From: Sphingomonas sp.
GTDB lineage: Bacteria > Pseudomonadota > Alphaproteobacteria > Sphingomonadales > Sphingomonadaceae
NCBI RefSeq assembly: GCF_024508665.1
Contig: NZ_JANINP010000004.1
Span: 124,001-188,000 of the forward strand
DNA: 64,000 nt
Reading direction: 5' to 3'
Under the pieces are notes generated by a model. The model was not told where the DNA came from. It ran no database searches and saw only the letters and a program-made list of their open reading frames with translations. Shown here piece after piece: positions 8,754 through 16,123 of this stretch. Made by a program: the position numbers and the translations under genes. Position 1 is the stretch's first letter; the number at the start of each line of letters is the position of its first letter.

Positions 8754-9683
8754 TCATAAAGTCAGGCCCGCGACCGGGTCGAATCCGGCCATGATGTTGA
8801 GATTCTGCACGGCGGCCCCCGCCGCGCCCTTGCCGAGATTGTCGAGCGTCGCGATCAACCGCGCCTGTCCAGTCTCGGCATTGCCGCAGACGCGTACGGT
8901 TAGGCGATCGCTGCCGGCATCGTCCTCGATCGTCACGAATTGCGTGTCGGTGGCGCCGATCCGGATCAGCGGGCTGTCCTTATACGCCTCGACCAATGTC
9001 GCTTCGAGCTGTGCCAGCGAAGGTTTGCGCGGCAGCGCGTGAAGCGGCACGGGCACTTCGACGATCATGCCGCGATAGGTATCGGCGACCGCCGGCGCGA
9101 AGATCGGCGGATGCGCGATGCGGGCGTGCTTCTGCATCTCGGCGACATGCTTGTGCGCCAGACCCAGAGCGTAGAGGCGAGCGCGGGTCTTCGCCTTGCC
9201 CTCTTCGAATTCGGCGATCATCGATTTGCCGCCGCCCGAATAGCCGGAGATCGCGTTGACGCTGAGCGGCCAATCGTGCGGGATCAGGCCGGCGCGGATC
9301 AATGGCCGAACCAGCGCCAGGAATCCGGTCGGGTAACAGCCGGGATTGCTGACGAAGCGCGCCTCGGCGATCGCCGCTTGCTGGGCCGGCTCAAGCTCGG
9401 CGAAACCATAGGTCCAGCCCTCCGCGACACGATGCGCGGTGGAGGCATCGATCACCCGTGTCTTTTCCGAGGTGATCATCTCCACGGCTTCTCGCGCGGC
9501 ATCATCCGGCAGGCACAGGATGACGAAATCGGCGTCGTTAAGCGCCTGCTTGCGCGCTGACGAATTCTTCCGCACCGCATCGTCGAGCGTGACGAGAGTG
9601 ACATCGCTCCGCCCGGATAGCCGTTCGCGAATTTCGAGCCCGGTCGTGCCGGCACCGCCGTCGATGAAGACGTCGACGTTCAT
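8754..9683 (-). CDS. argC: N-acetyl-gamma-glutamyl-phosphate reductase, short (type 2) form
   Basis: Third step of arginine synthesis; NADPH-dependent reduction of N-acetylglutamyl phosphate to the semialdehyde. The 309-residue length fits the short ArgC class (AGPR type 2). Visible features are the dinucleotide motif GGAGTTGLEI at residues 9-18, the catalytic Cys116 in SNPGCYPTG and the SGYSGGGKSMI loop. Its ATG overlaps the stop of the upstream SH3-domain gene as ATGA, so the two are translationally coupled. Other arginine genes are not in the window. Confidence 0.95.
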   Translation of the reverse strand: MNVDVFIDGGAGTTGLEIRERLSGRSDVTLVTLDDAVRKNSSARKQALNDADFVILCLPDDAAREAVEMITSEKTRVIDASTAHRVAEGWTYGFAELEPAQQAAIAEARFVSNPGCYPTGFLALVRPLIRAGLIPHDWPLSVNAISGYSGGGKSMIAEFEEGKAKTRARLYALGLAHKHVAEMQKHARIAHPPIFAPAVADTYRGMIVEVPVPLHALPRKPSLAQLEATLVEAYKDSPLIRIGATDTQFVTIEDDAGSDRLTVRVCGNAETGQARLIATLDNLGKGAAGAAVQNLNIMAGFDPVAGLTL

Positions 9684-10054
9684 GCCGCGAGATCCAGCGC
9701 TGTGCGGTCGACATAGCCGGCGAGACGCCGTTCGGGCGATACGCCCCAGGCGACGTCACGCGACACTTCGAGAACTTCGAAGCTCTCCCCCGCCGCGAGT
9801 TCGGCGAGTAGCTCGGACTTCGGCGATGATTCGGCGTGCAGGGTCACGGCGCGGGTTACTACACAGGGCAGGGGCGCTGCGTAATGCGGCGCGAATACGT
9901 ATTCCGCCAACCGGATGTCGGCGAGGTCACGTCGAATCGCGTTATGGCGCGGATCGATGGGGACCGACGGCCCGGTCAGCGCAAATGTTCTACGCGGTGG
10001 CTCTGCGGGCGCGGGGCGGGTCGCTTTCTCCCACAAATTGTCCGAATTCTTCAA
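9680..10054 (-). CDS. SH3-domain protein, possibly a peptidase-less relative of NlpC/P60 proteins
   Basis: The up to 124-residue protein has no signal peptide and no catalytic peptidase domain. Its central block ALTGPSVPIDPRHNAIRRD and ADIRLAEYVFAPHYAAP, followed by an SH3-like beta region (residues about 70-120), resembles the N-terminal part of sphingomonad C40 (NlpC/P60) endopeptidases. No ATG is available. The longest start is TTG 10054, inside the marR 3' end, giving a 65-bp overlap; a later TTG at codon 7 is also possible. The 3' end overlaps argC by 4 bp. Function is unknown; the family link is my recognition, not a search result. Confidence 0.75.
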   Translation of the reverse strand: MKNSDNLWEKATRPAPAEPPRRTFALTGPSVPIDPRHNAIRRDLADIRLAEYVFAPHYAAPLPCVVTRAVTLHAESSPKSELLAELAAGESFEVLEVSRDVAWGVSPERRLAGYVDRTALDLAA

Positions 10055-10367
10055 GAAAGCCTGCCCCTTCGGTAGTACGCGCGATGAAGATGTTGCGCTT
10101 GTCGGTATCGTCGCGCTGGCGGCGCAGATAGCCGAGCGCCCCCAACCTATTCAAGGCGCGTGTCACGACGGGCTTGGAAACGTTCAGCGCACGGGCGAGT
10201 CCGCGCACGGTGTGCGGTCCCGGGCTCAGATAGACGACGAGCAGCAACGCCATCTGCCGGTTGGTCAAATCGGGCTCGCCGGATCGGACATAATCGACCA
10301 GCGTATTCATCCACCGCGCTAGCGGGGAGCTGTCGAAAGTGCTGGCAATGTTCATGTCGGTGCTCAC
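9990..10367 (-). CDS. MarR-family transcriptional regulator
   Basis: Small winged-helix regulator of 125 residues. The core (residues about 35-100) reads LTNRQMALLLVVYLSPGPHTVRG, then the recognition helix ALNVSKPVVTRALNRLGALG and the wing RRQRDDTDKRNIFI, a good MarR pattern. The C-terminus overlaps the SH3-domain gene by 65 bp in another frame, so regulator, SH3 protein and argC form one overlapping minus-strand string. The 202-bp gap to divergent secG carries a direct repeat at 10433-10451 that could be an operator. The ligand cannot be inferred. Confidence 0.88.
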   Translation of the reverse strand: MSTDMNIASTFDSSPLARWMNTLVDYVRSGEPDLTNRQMALLLVVYLSPGPHTVRGLARALNVSKPVVTRALNRLGALGYLRRQRDDTDKRNIFIARTTEGAGFLEEFGQFVGESDPPRARRATA

Positions 10368-10432
10368 TGATTGTCCACAGGGCTCGAAAGGTGATCGCTA
10401 TCGCAAGCGTAACAACGTGCGCGGAGGCGATT

Positions 10433-10451
10433 GAGTTTCAGCCGAGTTTCA
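10433..10451. promoter_or_regulatory. direct repeat in the marR-secG divergent gap
   Basis: The octamer GAGTTTCA occurs twice, separated by GCC (10433-10440 and 10444-10451). It lies between divergent marR and secG, and its 11-bp period is close to one helical turn, as expected for a tandem protein-binding site. No function is proven. Confidence 0.35.
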
Positions 10452-10569
10452 ATGCGGACACGAAATGTCATGGAAACGCCACGTGTCGTCCGGCCGATGA
10501 GCGGTTGATCGCGGGGATGGGGTCGCCTATGTGCCCGCTTTCTCCAGTTTCGCGGGTCACAGTCGTTCG

Positions 10570-11004
10570 ATGCTCTTCACCTTCGTCCTTGTCGTTCAGT
10601 TGCTCGTCGGCGCAGCGCTCGTCACCATCATCCTGATGCAGCGTTCCGAAGGCGGTGGCCTGACCGGCGGCGGTAGCCCGGCGGGATTGATGTCGGCGCG
10701 CGGTGCGGCCGATTTCCTGACGCGGTCGACGGCGATCCTGGCGACGGTCTTCGTCTCGCTGACCATCCTTCTGGCGGTTATGGCGGCGACCCGCCACGCG
10801 ACCACGATCGACACTTCGCTCAACCGTGCGGCGCCGATCAATGCGCCGGCGGGCAGCGCTCCGCAGCCGGCGGGCGGCGCCTTTGGTGGCGCTGCGGCCA
10901 ATGCGGCGGCAGGCGCGGGCGGTAACCTGACGTTCCCAGGTGCGGTCACGCCCGCAGAGAACAAGGCTGCTCCGGCGAGCAACGGCGCGGTTCCCGTCCG
11001 CTAA
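10570..11004 (+). CDS. secG: preprotein translocase subunit SecG
   Basis: Small accessory subunit of the SecYEG channel in the inner membrane. The 144-residue protein starts MLFTFVLVVQLLVGAALVTI, the first transmembrane helix. The conserved cytoplasmic loop follows (MQRSEGGGLTGGGSPAG, then RGAADFLTRSTAILA), and then the second helix (about 55-78). The alanine/glycine-rich C-terminal tail is longer than in E. coli but typical of alphaproteobacteria. The frame is open to 10531, but the ATG at 10570 fits the family start. pyrG follows 98 bp downstream after a strong palindrome. Confidence 0.95.
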   Translation: MLFTFVLVVQLLVGAALVTIILMQRSEGGGLTGGGSPAGLMSARGAADFLTRSTAILATVFVSLTILLAVMAATRHATTIDTSLNRAAPINAPAGSAPQPAGGAFGGAAANAAAGAGGNLTFPGAVTPAENKAAPASNGAVPVR

Positions 11005-11020
11005 ATTCATTTCGTTCTAA

Positions 11021-11053
11021 CCGCCCGCGCGGACTTTTTGTTCGCGCGGGCGG
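11021..11053 (+). terminator. strong 11-bp palindrome after secG
   Basis: A perfect stem CCGCCCGCGCG (11021-11031) with CGCGCGGGCGG (11043-11053) encloses a T-rich 11-nt loop. The T run lies in the loop rather than after the stem, so this is not a textbook intrinsic terminator. Its position between secG and pyrG still suggests transcript termination or attenuation. Confidence 0.6.
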
Positions 11054-11102
11054 AGTCGCGTGCTTGCGGCACGCCCCCATTCCAAGCTAGGCGGTGATTC
11101 CC

Positions 11103-12737
11103 ATGGCGCGGTTTATTTTCATTACCGGCGGCGTGGTCTCCTCGCTCGGCAAAGGTTTGATGGCGGCTTCCCTGGCTGCCCTCCTCCAGGCACGTGGTTA
11201 TCGCGTGCGCATTCGGAAATTCGATCCCTATCTCAACGTCGATCCGGGCACGATGAGCCCGTATCAGCACGGCGAGGTCTATGTGACCGATGATGGCGCG
11301 GAGACCGACCTCGATCTCGGCCATTACGAACGCTTTACCGGCGTCGCGGCGCGGCAGTCGGATAATGTCACCTCGGGACGCATCTATCAGCAGATCATTC
11401 AGCGCGAACGGCGTGGTGATTATCTCGGCGCGACCGTTCAGGTGATTCCCCACGTCACCGACGCGATCAAGGCCTTCGCGCTGGCCGAAACCGACGACCT
11501 CGACTTCGTGCTGTGCGAGATCGGCGGCACCGTCGGCGACATCGAATCTCTGCCGTTCATCGAGGCGATCCGCCAGATCCGCAACGATCTCGGCCGCGGC
11601 AATTCGATCAGCATCCACGTGACCCTGGTGCCGTACATCGCGGCGGCAGGCGAGCTGAAGACCAAACCGACGCAACATTCGGTCCGCGAACTCGCCGCGC
11701 TCGGCGTCCAGCCGGACGTGCTGGTGTGCCGTTGCGAGCAGCCGCTGCCGGCAAGCGAGCGCGCAAAGATCGCCTTGTTCTGCAACGTCCCCAAGGAAGC
11801 GGTGATCCCCGCGCTCGATGCCAAGAGCATCTATGCGGTGCCGGTGCAATATCACGAGGAAGGCCTCGACGATGCTGTCCTCAACGCCTTCGGTATCCTG
11901 CCAGGCGGCGCTCCGGACCTTTCGCGCTGGACCGACATCGTGGACCGGCTGACCAATCCGGAAGGCGAAGTGACGGTCGGCGTGGTCGGCAAATATGTCG
12001 GCCTGCAGGATGCGTACAAGTCGCTCAACGAAGCGCTGGTCCATGGCGGAATCGCCAACAAGGTGAAGGTCAACATCCGCTGGATCGACGCGGAAGTGTT
12101 CGAGCATGGCGACAGCGACATCGCCGCCAGCCTGGAGCCGTGCCACGCGATCCTGGTTCCCGGTGCGTTCGGCGAGCGCGGTGCGGAAGGCAAGATCGCC
12201 TCGGTCAAGTTCGCGCGCGAACGCAACGTGCCCTATTTCGGCATCTGCTTCGGCATGCAGATGGCCTGTGTCGAGGGCGCGCGGAACCTGGCCGGAATCG
12301 AAAAGGCCTCGTCGACCGAATTCGGCCCGACCGACGAGCCGGTCGTCGGCATAATCACCGAATGGATGTCGGCCGAAGGCGTGCAGAAGCGTGAGGCTGG
12401 CGGCGACTTGGGCGGCACGATGCGACTGGGCGCCTATCCGGCGAAGCTCGACGGCAATAGCGTGGTCTCGTCAATCTATGGCGCGACCGAGATCAGCGAA
12501 CGCCACCGCCATCGCTACGAGGTCAATACTGGCTATCGGGACCGGCTCGAAAAGGGCGGGTTGGTATTCAGCGGCATGTCGCCCGACGGCATGCTGCCCG
12601 AAATCGTCGAGCGTCCCGATCACGCTTGGTTCGTCGGCGTGCAGTTCCACCCGGAATTGAAGTCGAAGCCGTTCGACCCTCACCCGTTGTTCGCAAGCTT
12701 CATCGCCGCGGCGGTCCGGCAGAGCCGGCTGGTCTGA
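11103..12737 (+). CDS. pyrG: CTP synthase
   Basis: Converts UTP to CTP using glutamine. The 544-residue protein has the amidoligase domain starting [18 protein letters not shown], with the ATP loop and the [20 protein letters not shown] motif. The C-terminal class I glutamine amidotransferase domain has its nucleophile Cys382 in [11 protein letters not shown] and a His-Glu pair in [14 protein letters not shown]. An in-frame GTG at 11094 gives three more residues, but the ATG at 11103 matches the family start. In many proteobacteria pyrG lies next to secG, as here. Confidence 0.98.
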   Translation: MARFIFITGGVVSSLGKGLMAASLAALLQARGYRVRIRKFDPYLNVDPGTMSPYQHGEVYVTDDGAETDLDLGHYERFTGVAARQSDNVTSGRIYQQIIQRERRGDYLGATVQVIPHVTDAIKAFALAETDDLDFVLCEIGGTVGDIESLPFIEAIRQIRNDLGRGNSISIHVTLVPYIAAAGELKTKPTQHSVRELAALGVQPDVLVCRCEQPLPASERAKIALFCNVPKEAVIPALDAKSIYAVPVQYHEEGLDDAVLNAFGILPGGAPDLSRWTDIVDRLTNPEGEVTVGVVGKYVGLQDAYKSLNEALVHGGIANKVKVNIRWIDAEVFEHGDSDIAASLEPCHAILVPGAFGERGAEGKIASVKFARERNVPYFGICFGMQMACVEGARNLAGIEKASSTEFGPTDEPVVGIITEWMSAEGVQKREAGGDLGGTMRLGAYPAKLDGNSVVSSIYGATEISERHRHRYEVNTGYRDRLEKGGLVFSGMSPDGMLPEIVERPDHAWFVGVQFHPELKSKPFDPHPLFASFIAAAVRQSRLV

Positions 12738-12759
12738 GTAATCACCCGCTGTTGAAAAG

Positions 12760-12785
12760 TTGACCGGCGTCAAAGTTGGTGACGC
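12760..12785. promoter_or_regulatory. overlapping dyads upstream of the BVMO gene
   Basis: Two overlapping inverted repeats are present: TTGAC-N4-GTCAA (12760-12773) and GCGTCA-N7-TGACGC (12767-12785). They lie 52 bp before the monooxygenase ATG and could be an operator or a factor-dependent terminator of pyrG. Role unproven. Confidence 0.4.
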
Positions 12786-12836
12786 TGGACTGCTCCATTC
12801 TGCGCCGACAATATCGTGCGCAGAAGGAGAGGCACC

Positions 12837-14396
12837 ATGGCAAATGCGATCGCGGCCGAGGTCGGCGTGGCGCCGGCGGAGCATGTCGATGTCCTGATCG
12901 TCGGCGCAGGTATATCCGGGATCGGATCGGCCTGGCATTTGCAGCACCAATGCCCCGACAAGAGCTACCTGATCCTGGAGATGAAGGACACGTTCGGGGG
13001 CACTTGGGAAACGCACAAATATCCCGGCGTCCGGTCGGATTCCGATCTCTACACCTTCGGGTATCGCTTCAAGCCGTGGGTCGGCGCCCCGGTCGCGAGC
13101 GGTGAAGAGATACTGCGCTATATCGGCGAAGTGATCGAGGAAAACGGGATTGGCCCGCATATCCGGTGCGGCCACCGCATCACCGCCTGCCGCTGGTCGA
13201 GCGAAGACAATCGCTGGACGGTGGAAGCGGTTCGCGCGTCGGACGGGGACACGGTGCGCCTGACCTGCGAATTCCTGTGGATGTGCCAGGGCTATTACGA
13301 CCACGAGCGGCCCTACATCCCTGCCTGGCCTGGATTGGACGCCTATAAGGGGCAGTTCATTCACGCCCAATTATGGGACCCGGCGACCGACTATACCGGC
13401 AAGCGGATCCTGGTGATCGGCTCGGGCGCGACCGCCGCGACGGTCATTCCGGCATTCGCCGAAAAGGCGGCCCACGTCACGATGCTGCAGCGGTCGCCAA
13501 CCTATTTCTTCTGCAGCCCCAATCGCAACGAACTGGCCGATCGGTTGCGCCAGATCGGCATCGACGAACCGACCATCCATCGCGTGGTGCGCGCGCAGAT
13601 CATGTTTGACCAGGACCAGCTGACCAAGCGCTGCCTAGCCGAGCCCGAGGCGGTGTTCGAGGAGCTCAAGGCCCTGATCCGTGCCTATGCCGGCGAGGAT
13701 TTCCAGTTCGAGCCCGATTTCACGCCGCATTATCGCGTCTGGCAGCAACGGCTCGCCTTCTGTCCCGACGGCGACATCTTCCAGGCGGTCAAGGCGGGCA
13801 AGGTCGACGTCGTGACGGACGAGATCGACCGGTTCGTCGAAGGCGGCGTCCGCACCAAGTCGGGCAAGGTCATCGAGGCCGACATCATCGTCGCCGCGAC
13901 CGGTTTCCGCTTGTCGGTGATGGGCGACATCCCGTTCTTCGTCGATGGGCGCGCGGTCGATTGGGCGCAGACAGTCACCTATCGCGGGATGATGTTCACC
14001 GGTGTCCCAAACATGGCGTGGGTGATGGGGTATTTCCGCGCGAGCTGGACGTTGCGGGTCGACATGCTCGGCGATTTCGTCTGCCGGCTCCTCAAGCATA
14101 TGGAGCTGAAGGGCGCGCATCGCGTCGATGTCGCGCTGAGGCCCGAAGACGAGCATATGAAGCTGCTGCCCTGGATTGACCGTGATAATTTCAATCCTGG
14201 CTATCTGATGCGGGGTCTCGACGAACTGCCTCGGCGCGGAGACAAACCCGAATGGGCGCACAACCAGGATTACTGGCGCGAGAAGGAAGAGATTCCGCAG
14301 ATCGATCTCGATGGCGCCGAATTCATATATTCGGGGCGCAAGGATCGCTCGCCTAATGCAAAGGAGCCGGCGGGCACTGCGGCGGAGGCGGCCTGA
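12837..14396 (+). CDS. flavin-containing monooxygenase, Baeyer-Villiger type
   Basis: FAD- and NADPH-dependent oxygenase, likely inserting oxygen next to a carbonyl. The 519-residue protein has the FAD Rossmann motif VGAGISGIG near residue 21 and the FGGTWETHKYPGVRSD segment. It has a second Rossmann motif GSGATAATVIPA and the type I BVMO fingerprint in the variant form YKGQFIHAQLWD, with Tyr in place of the usual Phe. ATG 12837 follows AAGGAGAGGCACC, an excellent ribosome site; the 7-codon upstream extension is therefore rejected. The substrate is unknown. Neighbours (pyrG, a lipid kinase) give no pathway clue. Confidence 0.9.
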   Translation: MANAIAAEVGVAPAEHVDVLIVGAGISGIGSAWHLQHQCPDKSYLILEMKDTFGGTWETHKYPGVRSDSDLYTFGYRFKPWVGAPVASGEEILRYIGEVIEENGIGPHIRCGHRITACRWSSEDNRWTVEAVRASDGDTVRLTCEFLWMCQGYYDHERPYIPAWPGLDAYKGQFIHAQLWDPATDYTGKRILVIGSGATAATVIPAFAEKAAHVTMLQRSPTYFFCSPNRNELADRLRQIGIDEPTIHRVVRAQIMFDQDQLTKRCLAEPEAVFEELKALIRAYAGEDFQFEPDFTPHYRVWQQRLAFCPDGDIFQAVKAGKVDVVTDEIDRFVEGGVRTKSGKVIEADIIVAATGFRLSVMGDIPFFVDGRAVDWAQTVTYRGMMFTGVPNMAWVMGYFRASWTLRVDMLGDFVCRLLKHMELKGAHRVDVALRPEDEHMKLLPWIDRDNFNPGYLMRGLDELPRRGDKPEWAHNQDYWREKEEIPQIDLDGAEFIYSGRKDRSPNAKEPAGTAAEAA

Positions 14397-14399
14397 GCC

Positions 14400-15305
14400 T
14401 TATGGTTGCGGCGCCTCGCCGGGCGTGATCACGGTCAAGGCGCCCGCCCGGATGCGGAATTCGAGCGGGGAATCGATGCGCCGGAGCTCGCCGTCAAGCG
14501 CGATTTCGATCGATCCGCTGCTCGAGCTGACGCTCAGCGTCTCGCATTCACCGAGCGTCTCGAAATCGAGCGAGCGTTCGGCGCGCCCGACCAGCGCGCG
14601 CATCGCGAACCAGATCAGCGCGGCGCGTCGTCGGTGCGCGACCGCATAGACCGACAATTTGCCGTCTGTGAGGCTGCCACGTTGGCCGACTTCGCCGCGA
14701 TCGAGCGAATAGACATTGTTGCCGACGAACAGCAGCGGCGTGACGATGGCGCGTTCGCCCTTTCCCCAGTCGAGCCGCAGTCGATGATGGGGGAGGCGCT
14801 CCAGCACTGCGAGCGCCGCCGGCACCGTCGACAGCCATTTGGGCCAGCCCCTGGCACGGCGCAGACCTTCGCGCTTGCGGACCATCAACGGGTAGAGGCC
14901 GATCGATGCATTGTTGACGAAGACCTGTCCATTTACTTCGCCGACATCGATCGCAGTCGGCTGGCCGTTCACCGCGACCTTGGCGGCCTCGCTCAGATCG
15001 GCGGGAATGCCCAGATCGCGCGCCAGGTGGTTGAGCGTCCCAAGCGGCAACAGGCTGAGTTCGGTATCACTGCCCGCCAGGATCTGCGCGGCGCCTGCGG
15101 CGGTGCCATCGCCGCCCGCGACGGTCACGCGCCCTGATCTTGCTGCCGCCTCGATCGCGTGGGGGATTTGCTTGCCGTCGAGCGCCGCGACTTCGGCGGT
15201 TGCCCCCGCTTTTGCGAAGGCCTTTTCCAACTCCTGGATCAGGGCATCGCCCATTTTGGCGGCAGTCCCGCCATTCTTGTTCACGATCACGCGCAACGTC
15301 TTCAT
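14400..15305 (-). CDS. diacylglycerol kinase family lipid kinase
   Basis: ATP-dependent lipid kinase of the DagK/YegS/BmrU family. The 301-residue protein shows VIVNKNGGTA at the N-terminus (usually NPxSG, here with NG), the catalytic VAGGDGTAAGAA loop (about residue 80), LPLGTLNHLARDLGIP and VNNASIGLYP. Sphingosine, diacylglycerol or another lipid alcohol could be the substrate; sphingomonads make sphingolipids, but the sequence cannot decide. It is convergent with the monooxygenase gene (3-bp gap) and lies downstream of hsp20 on the same strand, separated from it by a terminator. Confidence 0.9.
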   Translation of the reverse strand: MKTLRVIVNKNGGTAAKMGDALIQELEKAFAKAGATAEVAALDGKQIPHAIEAAARSGRVTVAGGDGTAAGAAQILAGSDTELSLLPLGTLNHLARDLGIPADLSEAAKVAVNGQPTAIDVGEVNGQVFVNNASIGLYPLMVRKREGLRRARGWPKWLSTVPAALAVLERLPHHRLRLDWGKGERAIVTPLLFVGNNVYSLDRGEVGQRGSLTDGKLSVYAVAHRRRAALIWFAMRALVGRAERSLDFETLGECETLSVSSSSGSIEIALDGELRRIDSPLEFRIRAGALTVITPGEAPQP

Positions 15306-15347
15306 CGCCGACAGCTAACAGCGCGAACGGCATCGCCGAAACGAAAA

Positions 15348-15376
15348 AGGCGCCCGGACGATTGCCCGGGCGCCCG
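15348..15376 (-). terminator. intrinsic terminator of hsp20
   Basis: Read on the minus strand, a GC-rich hairpin (GGCGCCCGGG with CCGGGCGCC, short loop) is followed directly by TTTTT. It lies about 40 bp downstream of the hsp20 stop and before the lipid kinase start, so hsp20 is likely monocistronic. Confidence 0.85.
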
Positions 15377-15412
15377 ATGGCGCTTTCGAGGGAGCGAGAA
15401 AGCGCCGGTTCG

Positions 15413-15886
15413 TCAGGCCGCCTTGGTCTCGTCGGCCGGGCTGCTTTCGATTGCGGCGAGCGGAGCGCCCGTCTTGATCGCGATCGTCTGCGGCTTCAGC
15501 GCCTCGGGCACTTCGCGCACGAGGTCGACGGTCAGCAGGCCGTCATTGAGTCGCGCATCTTCGACGCGAATGAAATCGGCGAGCTCGAAGCGCCGCTCGA
15601 AGCTGCGCGTCGCGATGCCGAGGTGGAGATAGGCCGACTGATCGCCGTCCTTGTCCTTCTTGCCCTTGACGGTCAGCAGGTTCTGCTGCGCGACGATCTC
15701 GATCTCGTCGCGGCGGAAGCCGGCAACCGCGATCGTGATGCGGTAATGATCCTCGGCGATTCGCTCGAGGTTGAAGGGCGGGTAATTGTCCCCGCCATTT
15801 TGCCGCGCCGAGGCCTCGAGCATGTCGAACAGGCGATCGAAGCCGATCGTCGAGCGGCGGTAGGGAGTTAGGTCGAACTGTCGCAT
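15413..15886 (-). CDS. small heat shock protein (Hsp20/IbpA class)
   Basis: ATP-independent holdase that binds unfolding proteins. The 157-residue protein starts MRQFDLTPYRRSTIGFDRLFD, typical of IbpA-like proteins. It has an alpha-crystallin domain (about 35-130) with YRITIAVAGFRRDEIEI and the closing LNDGLLTVDLVREVPE, then a variable C-terminal tail. The IXI-type tail motif is weak (QTIAIKT). It is preceded by a sigma-32-like promoter and a leader that can mask the ribosome site, and is followed by its own terminator. Confidence 0.96.
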   Translation of the reverse strand: MRQFDLTPYRRSTIGFDRLFDMLEASARQNGGDNYPPFNLERIAEDHYRITIAVAGFRRDEIEIVAQQNLLTVKGKKDKDGDQSAYLHLGIATRSFERRFELADFIRVEDARLNDGLLTVDLVREVPEALKPQTIAIKTGAPLAAIESSPADETKAA

Positions 15887-15945
15887 TTAATCATCCTCCA
15901 TTGAGCGATGTCACACACCGACGCGACCCCGGATGGGCATCGCGT
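15887..15945 (-). ncRNA. ROSE-type RNA thermometer in the hsp20 5' leader
   Basis: On the minus strand the leader forms two hairpins. The distal one (15921-15945) pairs ACGCGA with TCGCGT and CCC with GGG. The start-proximal one (15892-15910) pairs CATC-G-CTC with GAG-GATG around loop AATG, so the Shine-Dalgarno GGAGG (8 nt before ATG) is occluded. It contains UCGCU opposite AGGA with one unpaired G, the hallmark UYGCU box of ROSE elements. Warming would open this weak stem and permit translation. The fold is hand-derived; the family rule is established for alphaproteobacterial hsp20 genes. Confidence 0.85.
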
Positions 15946-15951
15946 CGTCGT

Positions 15952-15982
15952 ATATCTGGGGCATTCCGGCGCCGGTTCAAGA
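15952..15982 (-). promoter_or_regulatory. RpoH (sigma-32) promoter of hsp20
   Basis: On the minus strand CTTGAA (15977-15982) and CCCCAGATAT (15952-15961) are separated by 15 bp, close to the heat-shock consensus CTTGAA/CCCCATNT. Transcription would start near 15945, giving a leader of about 60 nt that matches the two-hairpin thermometer. Confidence 0.75.
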
Positions 15983-16060
15983 GTGGGCGCCTGACAAAAT
16001 ATCGTGGTCTTTCAAGGGTGATAAAGTTTGGCTTGCGCCGCCGCTCAGACGATCTTGCTT

Positions 16061-16088
16061 TTAATCCTAGCAACTCAGTGGGGATTAA
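16061..16088. promoter_or_regulatory. inverted repeat upstream of TonB receptor
   Basis: TTAATCC (16061-16067) and GGATTAA (16082-16088) form a perfect 7-bp dyad with a 14-bp spacer, 36 bp before the receptor start. The arms are about two helical turns apart, as for a dimeric regulator. The regulator is unknown. Confidence 0.45.
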
Positions 16089-16123
16089 GGCGTTAAATCG
16101 ATCGTCTAGGGGATTACCGAATC

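Noticed and set aside
10371..10379. DnaA-box-like TTGTCCACA
   Set aside because: A single near match with no neighbouring boxes or AT-rich stretch; not evidence of an origin.
16082..16096. CtrA site from TTAA repeats
   Set aside because: The TTAA half sites are 4 bp apart, not the 7 bp of the CtrA consensus.
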